NCBI GenBank assembly: GCA_029547745.1
Contig: JAKPOQ010000047.1
Span: 1-51,786 of the forward strand
Source: Actinomycetes bacterium
GTDB lineage: Bacteria > Actinomycetota > Thermoleophilia > UBA2241
Direction of reading: 5' to 3'
Length of the DNA stretch: 51,786 bases
Notes under the pieces: generated by a model
Databases searched by the model: none
Seen by the model: the letters and a program-made list of their open reading frames with translations, nothing else
Told to the model about the DNA's origin: nothing
In this document: one piece after another, positions 19,911-28,920 of the stretch
Layout: each line of letters opens with the position of its first letter
How positions within the stretch are numbered: the first letter of the stretch is position 1
Made by a program: the position numbers and the translations under genes

Positions 19911-20699
19911 TCACGACGTCAGGAGCGCCCCGCCGTCGACGACGACGTTGACGCCCGTCATGCCCTCGTCCTCGAGGCAGAGTCGCACGGCGGCGCAGAT
20001 CTCGCCCGGCGTCACGAGCCGTCCTTCGCTAGTCTTTGCAGCTGCTCGGAGGGTGGCTGCGCGGTGGTCGTCGTCGTCGAGATCGACCGGGCCCGGAGCC
20101 ACCCCGCAGACGCGGACGCCGTCGGCGGCCCAAGCCCGGGCGAGTTCCTTCACGAGGTGGATCTGCGCCGCCTTCGCGGCGCCGTGCGCCGCGAAGGCGG
20201 CGCACGGCTGCGATCCCAGGTAGTCGGTGATGGCGACGATCGTCCCGCGAGAGATCGGCGAGCGGCTGTGCTCTGAAGAGACCGGCGTCTCACCGTTGCG
20301 GGCGGCCGGCTCGATCATGACGTTGCGGGCGGCACAGGCCGCGAAGAAGAACCCTCGCGCGATGACGTTGAACGAGAGATCCCACGCAGCCTCGTCGATC
20401 TGGTCCGGCGGCGTCGGCATGAACGGTCCGCTGGCCGCGTAGACGAGCGCGTCCAGTCCGGAGAGAGCACGTCGCGCAGCAGCTACGGCCTCGCGGGCTC
20501 CGGTCGCCGTCCCGGTGTCTGCAGACAGTCCGATGGCGCGCGGAGGGCCGCCGAGGGATTCCGCGACGCGTGTCGCGGCTGTTCCGTCGCGCGATGTGAG
20601 GGCCACGCGAGCACCGGCGTTCGCGAGGTCGGCGGCGAGCAGGCGACTGAGGTGGCGGGCGCCTCCGATGACGAGGGTACGTGTGCCGACCAGCTTCAT
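19911..20699 (-). CDS. SDR family oxidoreductase, pteridine-reductase-like, with HxxxK in place of YxxxK
   Basis: TLVIGGARHLSRLLAADLA, TIVAITDYLGSQPCAAFAAHGAAKAAQ, GVAPGPVD, VVVDGGALL. Confidence 0.8.
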   Translation of the reverse strand: MKLVGTRTLVIGGARHLSRLLAADLANAGARVALTSRDGTAATRVAESLGGPPRAIGLSADTGTATGAREAVAAARRALSGLDALVYAASGPFMPTPPDQIDEAAWDLSFNVIARGFFFAACAARNVMIEPAARNGETPVSSEHSRSPISRGTIVAITDYLGSQPCAAFAAHGAAKAAQIHLVKELARAWAADGVRVCGVAPGPVDLDDDDHRAATLRAAAKTSEGRLVTPGEICAAVRLCLEDEGMTGVNVVVDGGALLTS

Positions 20700-20954
20700 G
20701 AGCGCTTCGCAAAGGCGGACGGTCCTGAAGATCGGCCTCTGCCGGAGTCAAGTCTCGGTGCGGCCGCGTGCTGACGGGCGTTCTTTCGATCTGCGCGGCG
20801 AGGCCCGGGGGCGTAGCCGCGGGCCTCGCCGCGATCGCATGGTCGACCACGCATGCTCGATCCTGTCTGCTTCGCTAGAATCTCGACCATTACTATACGG
20901 GAGCGGGTCACTGGTAGGTGACCGCCCGTTCTGCCCTTTCGATGGGGAGGCGAC

Positions 20955-21446
20955 GTGTCGCAACCGCTTGACGCACAGGACAAGAGGCTGATCGCCTTGC
21001 TCGGCGAGGACGGCCGTGCACCACTTGCCCAAGTCGCTCAGCACGCCGGGATGTCGCGTCCAACCGTGACCGCACGCCTGAAACGGCTGACCGGTGACGG
21101 CATCCTGCGCATCGCCGGGCTGGTCGACGTCTTCAAGATGAGCGGGCTGACGACGGCGGTCGTCGGCCTTACGGTGGACAAGCACCGCCTTGACGAGAAG
21201 CTCGAGCAGATCGGCGCGCTGCCCGCTGTCACCTGGGCAGCAGTCGTGACCGGACGCTACGACATCTTGGCCGAGATCGCGACCGAGGACGGGGTCCGCG
21301 GTTTGTACGACTTCCTCAACTTGTCACTGCGGGAGGTGGGAGGCATCAACTCGAGCGAGATGTTCGTCGTGATGAAGTCCCGGGATCGCTGGACGCTGCT
21401 ACCCAGTCCGATGCGCCGCACCTGGATGGGGACGCCTTCGGAATGA
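20955..21446 (+). CDS. Lrp/AsnC family transcriptional regulator
   Basis: LDAQDKRLIALLGEDGRAPLAQVAQHAGMSRPTVTARLKRL HTH plus RAM-like domain. Confidence 0.9.
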   Translation: MSQPLDAQDKRLIALLGEDGRAPLAQVAQHAGMSRPTVTARLKRLTGDGILRIAGLVDVFKMSGLTTAVVGLTVDKHRLDEKLEQIGALPAVTWAAVVTGRYDILAEIATEDGVRGLYDFLNLSLREVGGINSSEMFVVMKSRDRWTLLPSPMRRTWMGTPSE

Positions 21447-21596
21447 AGGCGGCGGGAAGCGAGACGCATGTTGGCAGCTTGTACATCAGCCAAGAAGGAA
21501 TGTTACTATTCGAGCAATCGTCAGACCGTCTTGATGCTGAACTGTCAAGTCGTAAGAACACCGCGTCAGACGCACGCTTGTCGATGAGGAGGACCA

Positions 21597-22760
21597 ATGA
21601 TCATCGGAATCCCCAAGGAGATCCTCGAACATGAAGGGCGTGTAGCGGCGCTGCCATCGGAGGTCGCCGAGTACGTCAAGATGGGTTTCACCGTGCTGGT
21701 CGAGTCCTCGGCAGGAAGCGGAGTGTTCCAGTCGGACGATGACTATGCATCCGCCGGCGCAGAGATCGTCGCCGATGTCGCTGATCTCTTCGCGCGAGCG
21801 GACGTCATCCTCAAGGTCAAGCAGCCGGAGTACAACCGCAGACTCGGCAAGAACGAGGCGGAGCTGATCGGCGAGGGCAAGATGCTCATCACCTTCCTCC
21901 ATCCGGCGAACCCCTCCAATCACGAGATCGTCCGTGTGCTCCGCGACCGTGACGTCACATCGTTCACGATGGACGCGATCCCGCGCATATCGCGAGCTCA
22001 GTCGATGGATGCTCTGACCTCGATGTCCACGGTCACCGGATACAAGTCCGTCATCGTGGCGGCATATCACCTTCCCGAGTTCATTCCCATGATCGGTACG
22101 GCTATCGGCGCCACGAGGCCGAAGACGTGCCTCTGCGTCGGCGCCGGTGTGGTCGGCCTCCAGGCCGTCGCCACCGCGCGGCGGCTGGGGGCTGTCGTGA
22201 AAGCCTTCGACATCCGTGAGGCCGCTCGCACCGAGGCCGACAGTCTCGGCGCGAAGGTCGTCGGGTTCGAAGTGCCAGAAGACGTTGCGCTGGGGCCCGG
22301 TGGTTACGCTCGAGCGCTGCCGCCGGAGTGGCTCGAGAGGGAGCGCGAGGCCTTGAAGCCGGTCATCGCGGAGTCGCATATCGTCATCCTCAGCGCTCTC
22401 GTTCCGGGCGAAGTCGCGCCGGTTCTCGTCACGAAGGAGATGGTCGCCTCCATGCAACCCGGCTCGGTCATCGTCGACGTCGCCGTGGACCAGGGCGGCA
22501 ACTGCGCGGCGACCGTACCGAACGAGGAGGTCTACGTGGATGACGTTCTCGTCTCGGCGGTCGCCAACATCCCGGGTTCCATGCCCGTCGTGGCCAGTTG
22601 GCTCTACAGCAAGAACATGCTCGAGTACGTGAAGAACCTGTTCAAGAAGGGTATTGGCACGCCGGATTGGGACGATGAGATCGTCCAAAGCACCCTGGTC
22701 ACTCGGAACGGCAAGATCGTCCACCGGGGGACGCTGGCTGCGATGGGTGTCGAGTCGTGA
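21597..22760 (+). CDS. pntAA: NAD(P) transhydrogenase subunit alpha part 1
   Basis: MIIGIPKEILEHEGRVAALP; VDVAVDQGGNCAAT; SMPVVASWLYSKNMLEYV. Confidence 0.93.
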   Translation: MIIGIPKEILEHEGRVAALPSEVAEYVKMGFTVLVESSAGSGVFQSDDDYASAGAEIVADVADLFARADVILKVKQPEYNRRLGKNEAELIGEGKMLITFLHPANPSNHEIVRVLRDRDVTSFTMDAIPRISRAQSMDALTSMSTVTGYKSVIVAAYHLPEFIPMIGTAIGATRPKTCLCVGAGVVGLQAVATARRLGAVVKAFDIREAARTEADSLGAKVVGFEVPEDVALGPGGYARALPPEWLEREREALKPVIAESHIVILSALVPGEVAPVLVTKEMVASMQPGSVIVDVAVDQGGNCAATVPNEEVYVDDVLVSAVANIPGSMPVVASWLYSKNMLEYVKNLFKKGIGTPDWDDEIVQSTLVTRNGKIVHRGTLAAMGVES

Positions 22761-22794
22761 GCGTGAGCGGCCGCCGAGGCCAGGGGGTGACCCG

Positions 22795-23070
22795 GTGAGC
22801 GATCTCGTTCTCATGGCCGTCGTCTTCGTGGCGTCTTTCTTGATCGGGTACGTGCTCATCTCGAAGGTGCCGCAGCGGCTCCATACGCCGCTCATGTCCA
22901 TGACCAACGCGATCTCTGCGGTGACGATAGTCGGCGCGCTCTTGGTGTTCGCTCTGCCCACCACGACGCTCGAGCGAGTGCTCGGGGCGGTAGCGCTCGT
23001 CGCCGCGGCGTTCAACCTCGTCGGAGGCTTCGCCGTCACGGCTCGCATGCTCAAGATGTTCAAGCGCTGA
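22795..23070 (+). CDS. pntAB: NAD(P) transhydrogenase subunit alpha part 2 (membrane)
   Basis: GTG start at 22795; YVLISKVPQRLHTPLMSMTNAISAVTIVGAL and FAVTARMLKMFK. Confidence 0.93.
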   Translation: MSDLVLMAVVFVASFLIGYVLISKVPQRLHTPLMSMTNAISAVTIVGALLVFALPTTTLERVLGAVALVAAAFNLVGGFAVTARMLKMFKR

Positions 23071-23165
23071 CTCGACCGTGACAGACGGATTTCGATGCCA
23101 GCTGCTCGCAGCCGGCTGCGAAGTCCCGTGGGCGACCGACGAAACCGCCGATACTGCGAGGCGAC

Positions 23166-24602
23166 ATGGGAGACTGGAAGAACCTGCTGGTCGAGCTGGC
23201 GATCATCGCGATCCTGATCGTCGGGATCGCGCAGTTCCGCTCGCCGCGGGGCGCTCGCCGCGGCAACTACGTCGCGGCGCTGGCGTTGGCGCTGGCGCTC
23301 GCCGTCGTGTTCATCCGGGAAGGTCTGAACCTGCCGGCGGTCGTGATTCCATCGCTCGCTGCGGGCGCCATGGTCGGCTGGCTGGTCGCTGCACGTGTCA
23401 GCATGATCCAGATCCCGGCGCTCGTCGCCTTTCAGCACGGAATGGGCGGGGTGGCCGCTTTCCTCGTCGCCTTCGTCGAGCTCACGCGGGACAGCGCCGG
23501 CCTTTCAGTCACCGCTACCATCTCGGGTTACGTCGGACTCATCGTCGGTTCGGCGACCTTCGCCGGGAGCATGATCGCCGCGGGGAAGCTCGCCAACCGC
23601 CTCGACCAACGGCCGACGGTGTACAGGCGGCACAACGCGATCCTCGTCCTCATCCTTCTCGTCGGCACCGGGCTCGTGCTTGGGGCGGTATTCAGTGCAG
23701 GTGCCGTCCAGAGCGCGCTCATCGTCGCGGTGATCGCTTCGGCCATGGTCCTCGGAGTCGTGTTCTCGATCCGCATCGGCGGCGCCGACATGCCGGTGCT
23801 CATCTCGTTCCTCAACGCCACTGCCGGTCTGGCGGCGGCGTTTGTGGGCGTGGTGATCGAGAGCCGCCTGCTCATCGCCGCTGGGGCGACCGTCTGTTCG
23901 TCCGGCTCCATTCTGACCTATGTGATGTGCACCAGCATGAATCGGAGCCTGATGAACGTGCTCATCGGCCAGAGGGCGGCAAGGGGTGGTCGTGGCGCCG
24001 AAGTCGCGAAAACGGCGCCTGCCTCGGCCGCCGCCACCTCGTCCGCCGAGGCCGCCCCGGTCGCCGCGGCCGATCCCCACAGGCGCGCCCTCGATGCTCT
24101 GCGCGCCGCCCGTTCGGTGATCATCGTCCCGGGCTACGGAATGGCTCAGGCGCATGCCCAGTCCGAGGTCGCCCGCCTCGCCGGTCTGCTCGAGAAGCAG
24201 GGCAAGCAGGTGCGCTTCGCGGTGCATCCCGTGGCCGGCCGCATGCCGGGCCACATGCATGTCCTGCTCGCCGAGGCCGAGGTCGAGTACGACAAGCTCT
24301 TCGAGATGAAAGACATCAATGACGACTTCGCCGATACCGATGTCGTCCTCGTCGTCGGTGCCTGCGACGTCGTCAACCCGGCGGCCATCACGCGTGAGGG
24401 TACGCCGATCTCGGGGATGCCCATCCTAAGAGCCCACGAGGCGGGCACCGTGATCGTCTGCAACCTCGACGAGAAGCCCGGCTACTCGGGCGTCGACAAC
24501 CCGCTCTACGACGATCCCAAGGCGGTCCTTCTCTTCGGCGACGCCAAGGCCACCATCGAGGGTTTGACCGCGGGACTCGAGGCCGTCGACGTGGGCGACT
24601 GA
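23166..24602 (+). CDS. pntB: NAD(P) transhydrogenase subunit beta
   Basis: C-terminal NADP domain: VIIVPGYGMAQAHAQSEVARLAGLLEKQGKQVRFAVHPVAGRMPGHMHVLLAEA; GYSGVDNPLYDDPKAVLLFGDAK. Confidence 0.95.
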   Translation: MGDWKNLLVELAIIAILIVGIAQFRSPRGARRGNYVAALALALALAVVFIREGLNLPAVVIPSLAAGAMVGWLVAARVSMIQIPALVAFQHGMGGVAAFLVAFVELTRDSAGLSVTATISGYVGLIVGSATFAGSMIAAGKLANRLDQRPTVYRRHNAILVLILLVGTGLVLGAVFSAGAVQSALIVAVIASAMVLGVVFSIRIGGADMPVLISFLNATAGLAAAFVGVVIESRLLIAAGATVCSSGSILTYVMCTSMNRSLMNVLIGQRAARGGRGAEVAKTAPASAAATSSAEAAPVAAADPHRRALDALRAARSVIIVPGYGMAQAHAQSEVARLAGLLEKQGKQVRFAVHPVAGRMPGHMHVLLAEAEVEYDKLFEMKDINDDFADTDVVLVVGACDVVNPAAITREGTPISGMPILRAHEAGTVIVCNLDEKPGYSGVDNPLYDDPKAVLLFGDAKATIEGLTAGLEAVDVGD

Positions 24603-24669
24603 CCGGGGGCGTTCTCCCGATGTCGCCGGCGAGACAGGAGGCATGGGTCCCTCGACCGGTTCGAGCGCC

Positions 24670-24710
24670 GTCGGCGGCGGTACCACACGCGGTCGGCGGC
24701 GGTACCACAC
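24670..24710. repeat. Tandem direct repeat, 19-bp units, period 22
   Basis: GTCGGCGGCGGTACCACAC at 24670-24688 and 24692-24710. Confidence 0.85.
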
Positions 24711-24746
24711 CCGTCTCTAGCGCCTGGTCGTGACGATATCCTCGCC

Positions 24747-24784
24747 GTGGAGTCTTGCTGCCGCGCGGTGGAGTCTTGCTGCCG
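24747..24784. repeat. Tandem direct repeat, 17-bp units, period 21
   Basis: GTGGAGTCTTGCTGCCG at 24747-24763 and 24768-24784. Confidence 0.85.
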
Positions 24785-24930
24785 GCGAGACGCAGGGCGG
24801 CAAGCTCGCCGTTGCGTCCGTGGCCGAGACGCACAACCTGGCCTACACGCGTCTGGACAAAGTGGTCGCCTGAACGGACTTTCGGGTCCCGGGCGGCCAC
24901 TGGCCACCCGCGCAGTCATGTGCTTGAATC

Positions 24931-24961
24931 GGGCCGCGGTCGGCGCTGCCGACCGCGGCCC
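24931..24961 (+). terminator. Hairpin upstream of AOR gene (terminator/attenuator)
   Basis: 14-bp perfect stem GGGCCGCGGTCGGC / GCCGACCGCGGCCC, loop GCT, then GCGCGTCTTT. Confidence 0.6.
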
Positions 24962-25051
24962 GCGCGTCTTTGGAGCTCTTCGGCTCGACGGCGCGCCCTT
25001 GACCACGAGCCGGGGATCGGGAGCCCCGCCTCGGCAGGAAAGGAGCGGCGT

Positions 25052-26797
25052 ATGGGCGACCTCCTGCGCATCGATCTCACCACGCGCACGTCGGCACAGG
25101 AGACGGTACCCCCCGAGCTGATCAAGGAACTGATCGGCCCAAAAGGGATCGGCACGTACTACCTGCGCAACGAGGTCGGGCCGGAGGTGGACCCTCTGAG
25201 CCCCCAAGCGAAGCTCATCTTCGTGTCCGGGCCGATGGCTGGCACGGCCATGCTCGGCAGCAACCGCTACAGCCTCTACTACGTCTCGCCGCTGACCAAC
25301 GGGTACGGCGAGTGCTACGCCGGCGGCAACGTCGCACCGCAGTTCGCCAAGACCGGGTTCAAGGTCGTGATCGTCGAGGGACAGGCGGACGCGCCCGTGT
25401 ACCTCGAGATCAGCGAGGCCGGCGTCGAGTTCCACAGCGCGGCGGACCTCTGGGGGCTTGACGCCTTCGAGACCGAAGACAAGATCCTCGAGCGCACGGC
25501 GCACAAAAGGGCGCAGGCGTGTGTCATCGGCCCCGCCGGCGAGAAGCTCGTGCGGTTCGCCTGCGTGAACAACGACTACTGGCACCAATTGGGCCGCGGC
25601 GGTCCGGGAGCGGTCTTCGGCAGCAAGAACCTGAAGGGCATCGTCTGGCACGGCGACCAGAAGGTCGAGGTCGCGCGACCGGACGATTTCAAGGCCCTGG
25701 TCCGTGACATGGTCGAGCGCAGCAAGGACGACCCTGGCGTGGCCGCCTACCAGCGTGGGGGCACGCTCAACATGGTGCGCACGATGAACGGCGCCAACGC
25801 CTTCCCGACCCGGTACTGGCGCAAGGGCACCGTCGACGGCTTCGAGAAGATCAGTGTCGAGACGATGCTCGAGAAGCACGGCACGAGGACCGAGGTGTGC
25901 CCGCCGTGCGTCATGAAGTGCGTCAAGCACAACTTCGTCTTCGAGGGTCGCCACAAGGGCCTCGAGTGCGAAGGCCCCGAGTACGAGACGGCCTACGTGT
26001 TCGGCGGCCTGTGTGAGATCGTCGACTTCGCCGAGATCATGTGGCTGAACGACATCTGCGACCGTCTCGGCGTCGACACGATCACCGCCGGCAACCTCTG
26101 CGCCCTCGCCATCGAGGCGTCCCACCGGGGCCTCATCGACGAGAAGATGGAGTTCGGCGATCCGGACTGCGTCGCCGAGTTCCTGCGCAAGATGGCTCTC
26201 CGTGAGGGCATCGGCGATGTCTGGGCGGAGGGCGTCCTGCGAGTCGAGAAGGAGATCCCTGAGCTCAAGGGCGTCGCCGTGCACTGCAAGGGCATGGAAC
26301 CGGCCGGATACGAACCACGCGTCATGAAGGGCATGGGCCTGGGCTTCGCCGTCACCGCGCGCGGAGCGTGCCACCTCCGGGCCACCATGTACAAGCCGGA
26401 GCTGATGGGCCTCACGGACCCGCGCGCCTGGGAGGACAAGGCGCCCGTCTACTGCGACTGGGAGGACCGGCTGACGATCATGGATTGCCTGATCTACTGT
26501 CGGTTCTACCGCGACCTCGTGACGTGGCCGTACATCACCCAGGTGGTGAACGCGACCGTCGGCACGGACTACACGGAAGAGGATCTCCATCGCGTCGCCA
26601 ACCGCATCGTCACGATGACGCACGACTTCAATGCGGCCCGGGGGATCGGCCGTGAGTCCGAGACACTTCCCGAGTGGGTCACGGACAAGCCGATGGAGGA
26701 CGAGAACGGTTACGACCTGCCGCAGAGCGAGCTCGCCGCCATGGTGGCCCACTACTACCGCATCCGCGGCTGGGCCGAGCCGGCGGAGGTCGCCTGA
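25052..26797 (+). CDS. Aldehyde:ferredoxin oxidoreductase (tungstopterin) family
   Basis: MGDLLRIDLTTR, GNVAPQFAKTGFKVVIVEG, CPPCVMKCVKHN Fe-S motif, GPEYETAYVFGGLC; ATG at 25052. Confidence 0.92.
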   Translation: MGDLLRIDLTTRTSAQETVPPELIKELIGPKGIGTYYLRNEVGPEVDPLSPQAKLIFVSGPMAGTAMLGSNRYSLYYVSPLTNGYGECYAGGNVAPQFAKTGFKVVIVEGQADAPVYLEISEAGVEFHSAADLWGLDAFETEDKILERTAHKRAQACVIGPAGEKLVRFACVNNDYWHQLGRGGPGAVFGSKNLKGIVWHGDQKVEVARPDDFKALVRDMVERSKDDPGVAAYQRGGTLNMVRTMNGANAFPTRYWRKGTVDGFEKISVETMLEKHGTRTEVCPPCVMKCVKHNFVFEGRHKGLECEGPEYETAYVFGGLCEIVDFAEIMWLNDICDRLGVDTITAGNLCALAIEASHRGLIDEKMEFGDPDCVAEFLRKMALREGIGDVWAEGVLRVEKEIPELKGVAVHCKGMEPAGYEPRVMKGMGLGFAVTARGACHLRATMYKPELMGLTDPRAWEDKAPVYCDWEDRLTIMDCLIYCRFYRDLVTWPYITQVVNATVGTDYTEEDLHRVANRIVTMTHDFNAARGIGRESETLPEWVTDKPMEDENGYDLPQSELAAMVAHYYRIRGWAEPAEVA

Positions 26798-26811
26798 GCC
26801 GGCGGAGGTCG
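26777..26811. repeat. Stop-codon-spanning tandem repeat at 3' end of AOR gene
   Basis: GAGCCGGCGGAGGTCG at 26777-26792 and 26796-26811, period 19. Confidence 0.85.
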
Positions 26812-26833
26812 TTCGGGGCGGCTGAGATCGTTC

Positions 26834-26876
26834 GAGGCGGCGGGGCGGGACTCATGGAGGCCCGCCCCGCCGCCTC
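26834..26876. terminator. Bidirectional terminator between convergent genes
   Basis: 16-bp perfect stem GAGGCGGCGGGGCGGG / CCCGCCCCGCCGCCTC, 11-nt loop. Confidence 0.7.
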
Positions 26877-26878
26877 TC

Positions 26879-27202
26879 TCATCTTCCGACGTAGTCTTTG
26901 AGCTTGTGGTAGGGCGCCGCCGCGGCCTGAAGGGCGTCGACAGCCACCTGCAGGCGCCGCAGGCTGACCTGCAGACCGCCGAGGTCCGCCGTGATTCCGT
27001 CGGCGGTGTGACCGACGGCCTCCGCCAGCTCTGCGGCGACGGTCGTCTTGCGCGTGAGCTCGGCGATCAACGGGGTGTACGTACGCGAGAGCCGCGCCCC
27101 GATCTTGCCCAAACGATAACCGCGGTATGCGACGTAACCGAAGGCGACGACGACCAACCCGAGGCTGGCGAGGCCGATCGCGAGCAGTACCCAGCCGTTC
27201 AT
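26879..27202 (-). CDS. Hypothetical protein with N-terminal TM helix
   Basis: MNGWVLLAIGLASLGLVVVAFGYVAYRGYR TM segment then coiled-coil-like region. Confidence 0.6.
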   Translation of the reverse strand: MNGWVLLAIGLASLGLVVVAFGYVAYRGYRLGKIGARLSRTYTPLIAELTRKTTVAAELAEAVGHTADGITADLGGLQVSLRRLQVAVDALQAAAAPYHKLKDYVGR

Positions 27203-27331
27203 GTCGCGAGTCTACGTCGTGCGCGACGCGGAAGACAGCCCCGGACGCGGTAAGGCCGATCGCGCGGGGCAGCGGCGCGGTGTCCGGACCCTGGTCTTGG
27301 CGCGAGGTCGCGTGTCGCTCATGGCGGCGGC

Positions 27332-28465
27332 TCAGAGGAGGCGGATGCGGTAGCGGCAAGCGAAGTCGGCACCGCGACCGGCGAGTCGGCTGACCTTGAC
27401 GACGTCGCCGGTGTGCGGCGCCTCGATGAACAGACCGCCGCCCACGTAGATGCCGACGTGGTTGTAGAAGGAGGCGCTGCCGAAGAACACGAGGTCGGCA
27501 GGACGCAGGCGGCCCAACGGCACGGGGTCACCGAGGCGCGATTGCATGGTGGCGCCATGCGGGAGGCGCACACCGAACTGTGCGTACACGTAGGTGACGA
27601 GGCCCGAGCAGTCGAAGCCGCTCGGCGACGCGCCTCCCCAAACGTAGGGGACGCCGAGCCAGCGCATGGCGGCGCGTACGACGGCGAGCTCGGCCGGCGT
27701 GGCGTCGATCGTCCCGAGGACGACGTCCGCCCGGCGGGCGAGCTCGCCGGCCGTCGCCGCCGCCAGCTCGGCCTGGCGCTCGAGCTCCTTCCTGATCCGG
27801 GCGCTGACGCTGGCAAGGACCGCTTGACGCTGGACCATCTGGTCTTCGACGAGGGCCCGCCTGTCGCGTAGCTCGAGCTCGCGGACGAGCGCCTGCTCGC
27901 GCCGCTCCTCGATCGTGGCCGCGATCGTCACGACCTCGGCGGCGAGGTCGTCCATCGTCTGGACCGTCGCCGCGTCGGCGGTGGCGATGCGGCGGTAGAA
28001 GCTGAGCTGACGGGGCACGCCGGTGAAGTCGCCGGCGTTCAACAAGATGTCGATGAAGGTCGTCTTGCCGCCCTTGTACATCTGTGCCAACCGTCGGCCA
28101 TAGGCGGTCTGCGTCTCGCGGAGGTCGGTCTGCACAGCGGCCAGGTCGCGTCGCGCAGCCATGAGCTCGACGTTGAGAGCGTCGAGGTGCGCACGGGCGT
28201 CGTTGTACTCCTCGACCGAGGCCGACAGGCGGCGGTCGAGAGCGGCGATCTCGGCGCGGATGCGCCGCGCCTCCGCCTGCAACCCGGCGATGCCTTCGGC
28301 CTTGTCGCCGAAGGTGAGCTCGCGCGGCGCGGCCGCGGTACTCGCAGGGCGCAGGAGCGCGCCACCCGGTAGCGTGGCGAGGGCGGCGCAGGCGAGCGTC
28401 ACCGCGAGAGCACGGTGGTCGGCGGTCGTCCGCCGGCCGGTGGCGATGTCCCGGGTCTTGCCCAT
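27332..28465 (-). CDS. NlpC/P60 family peptidoglycan endopeptidase with coiled-coil N-terminus
   Basis: YVWGGASPSGFDCSGLVTYVYAQFGVRLPHGATMQ and VGIYVGGGLFIEAPHTGDVV. Confidence 0.92.
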   Translation of the reverse strand: MGKTRDIATGRRTTADHRALAVTLACAALATLPGGALLRPASTAAAPRELTFGDKAEGIAGLQAEARRIRAEIAALDRRLSASVEEYNDARAHLDALNVELMAARRDLAAVQTDLRETQTAYGRRLAQMYKGGKTTFIDILLNAGDFTGVPRQLSFYRRIATADAATVQTMDDLAAEVVTIAATIEERREQALVRELELRDRRALVEDQMVQRQAVLASVSARIRKELERQAELAAATAGELARRADVVLGTIDATPAELAVVRAAMRWLGVPYVWGGASPSGFDCSGLVTYVYAQFGVRLPHGATMQSRLGDPVPLGRLRPADLVFFGSASFYNHVGIYVGGGLFIEAPHTGDVVKVSRLAGRGADFACRYRIRLL

Positions 28466-28539
28466 GATCGTCCAGCGAGTGTATCGGAAGGATCCTCCCG
28501 TTCTGTATGCCGTCGCGCCCTTGGCGTCCTCTCCGCGCC

Positions 28540-28569
28540 TTTACAATCGACCGCGCAAAGGTCTAGAAT
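28540..28569 (+). promoter_or_regulatory. Promoter of tRNA-fMet
   Basis: TTTACA, 18 nt spacer, TAGAAT; ends 17 nt upstream of the tRNA. Confidence 0.7.
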
Positions 28570-28586
28570 ATGCAATCCAGAAGCGA

Positions 28587-28663
<77 letters not shown>

Positions 28664-28673
28664 AGCCTCCTCA

Positions 28674-28693
28674 GGGCGCCCGTCCGGGCGCCC
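28674..28693 (+). terminator. tRNA terminator
   Basis: GGGCGCCCG-tc-CGGGCGCCC followed by TTCTTCTTC. Confidence 0.75.
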
Positions 28694-28920
28694 TTCTTCT
28701 TCATGGCACGCAAGTGTCTCGCGTGGAGCGAGCATGCCGGTGCCCGACGCCTCGAAGCAGGCCTCTGGTTTCGCCCTCGAGGCCGGACCGACATGATGCC
28801 GCTCCGGCCCAAGGCTATGCTACGCAGAAGGCAAGCGACCTCGGCGGCGCCGTGAAGCGACAGGGCGTCGTAGGTTGGCGCCGCGTGGGTCGGCGGCATC
28901 AGGATCATTCGGGAGGTGTG

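Noticed and set aside
20798-20829. 10-bp hairpin GCGAGGCCCG / CGGGCCTCGC between the divergent SDR and lrp genes, as an attenuator
   Set aside because: No T-tract and no clear relation to a transcription start; could be an operator but unsupported.
24785-25050. Moco/Tuco-type riboswitch upstream of AOR
   Set aside because: I could not recognise the conserved Moco RNA core; only the tandem repeats and one terminator-like hairpin are supportable. A covariance-model scan would decide.
24747-25121. ORF starting MESCCRAVESCCRRD
   Set aside because: Its start comes from the tandem repeat, it runs through the terminator-like hairpin and into the AOR gene out of frame; no domain recognised.
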